Source: Melanopsichium pennsylvanicum (lineage: Eukaryota > Basidiomycota > Ustilaginomycetes > Ustilaginales). From it: a stretch of DNA of 64,000 bases. Made by a program: the position numbers and the translations under genes. The stretch spans positions 124,001 through 188,000 of the forward strand of contig OAPG01000019.1 of assembly GCA_900208305.1 (NCBI GenBank). The letters are read 5' to 3'. The notes under the pieces are model-generated. The model was not told the origin of the DNA, made no database searches, and worked only from the letters and a program-made list of their open reading frames with translations. Shown piece by piece: positions 63,511-64,000 of this stretch (position 1 is its first letter; each line of letters opens with the position of its first letter).

Positions 63511-64000
63511 ATGGGTCCGAATTCTCTCCGGTCGGGCGCGGCGCTAGGCGTCACTTCATCATCTCATACAAAACATCACCCAAGTCGCACACCATCACAT
63601 TCTAATGACACTCTCAACTCGCGCAGACGTCGTCGACCCGCAAATCTGTCTGCCTTTGCTGCCACCGCAACTATTTTGGTCTCTTCCATCCTTGTCTCAT
63701 CACCTGCTATGATCGCTCCTGTCAGTGCCAGCTACATTCCCCACGACGTCAGCAGCGTCACAAACGCCTACCAGCATGCTTTTGCCGCATGGGATCAGCC
63801 AAATCACGTTGCTTCAGCATCACACTCGCTCCACTTGGCAACACCCAGACCGCCCAATCCCAACACATCCTCGCATCCCTCCCATTATCCATCCCAACTG
63901 GTATCAGCATCAGCATCGCTATCATCATTATCATCATCCTCATCCTCACCATCTTTATCGTCATCATCTTTATCGTCATCATCTTTATCCTCACCATCTT
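63511..64000 (+). CDS. Serine-rich secreted or type-II membrane protein (3' partial)
   Basis: Open from the ATG at 63511 (MGPNSLRSGAALGVTSSSHT) to the right edge, 163 codons without a stop. A basic stretch (RRRRRPAN, about residues 39-46) precedes a hydrophobic helix of about 22 residues (FAATATILVSSILVSSPAMI) ending in SAS, a possible signal peptide with a long n-region or a signal anchor. After that come His/Pro/Ser-rich sequence and a serine run encoded by TCATCATCTTTATCG repeats. The missing C-terminus prevents a family call. Composition would fit a mucin-like or cell-surface protein. Confidence 0.65.
   Translation, partial: MGPNSLRSGAALGVTSSSHTKHHPSRTPSHSNDTLNSRRRRRPANLSAFAATATILVSSILVSSPAMIAPVSASYIPHDVSSVTNAYQHAFAAWDQPNHVASASHSLHLATPRPPNPNTSSHPSHYPSQLVSASASLSSLSSSSSSPSLSSSSLSSSSLSSPS
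63903..64000 (+). repeat. Serine-coding tandem repeat at the right edge
   Basis: TCATCATCTTTATCG units of 15 bases, about three regular copies preceded by ATCATC and CATCCTC runs; encodes SSSLSSSSLSS. It continues beyond the window. Confidence 0.8.

Noticed and set aside
1..64000. tRNA, rRNA, CRISPR arrays, intact transposons
   Set aside because: I looked for the tRNA B-box string, repeat-spacer patterns and transposase motifs and found none; a covariance-model search could still find one.

Overview
The window looks like chromosomal DNA of a smut fungus (Ustilaginaceae-type basidiomycete). The reasons are large, mostly intronless genes at wide spacing, a run of small secreted proteins between housekeeping genes, and proteins of typical fungal families. 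This is inferred from gene content alone; no species is claimed.

Left third (1-19.2 kb): a secreted-protein (candidate effector) cluster. Seven ORFs with N-terminal signal peptides and no other recognised domain lie at 1-624, 2124-2954, 4267-4881, 6418-7209, 7909-9438, 16756-17202 and 18513-19118, all on the plus strand. At least four share a diverged C-terminal module, so the array probably arose by local duplication. One member carries five nearly identical 45-residue repeats and sits behind a tandemly duplicated 81-bp promoter segment that doubles its TATA box. A secreted NodB/CE4 polysaccharide (probably chitin) deacetylase lies inside the cluster on the minus strand, and a small doubtful secreted ORF at 13311. 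Between members are two degenerate coding relics (about 4832-5242 minus, 5366-5860 plus), and long stretches hold no supportable gene.

Middle (19.7-42 kb): a divergent beta-tubulin isotype with three introns, an EF-hand MscS-type channel (Msy1/2-like), an Rlm1/MEF2-type MADS-box regulator behind about 4.4 kb of non-coding DNA, a two-domain VPS10 sorting receptor, and a HAM1-like protein with strongly biased codons.

Right third (44-64 kb): a 2092-residue Sec7-PH protein whose Arf-GEF catalytic motifs look altered, a SUV39/Clr4-like SET methyltransferase, an FAD amine-oxidase-fold protein, a nickel/cobalt transporter broken by a frameshift in an A-tract, a membrane protein with an EMC7-like C-terminus, a flavin monooxygenase, and the 5' end of a serine-rich secreted or membrane protein that leaves the window.

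I saw no tRNA, rRNA, CRISPR or intact transposon. Simple repeats include a 34-nt C-tract, CT, GA and AT microsatellites and a GTGTGAAAGGAA-type minisatellite. The most notable points are the effector array with its repeat protein and duplicated promoter, the gene relics, the non-canonical tubulin residues, the altered Sec7 finger and the frameshifted transporter.
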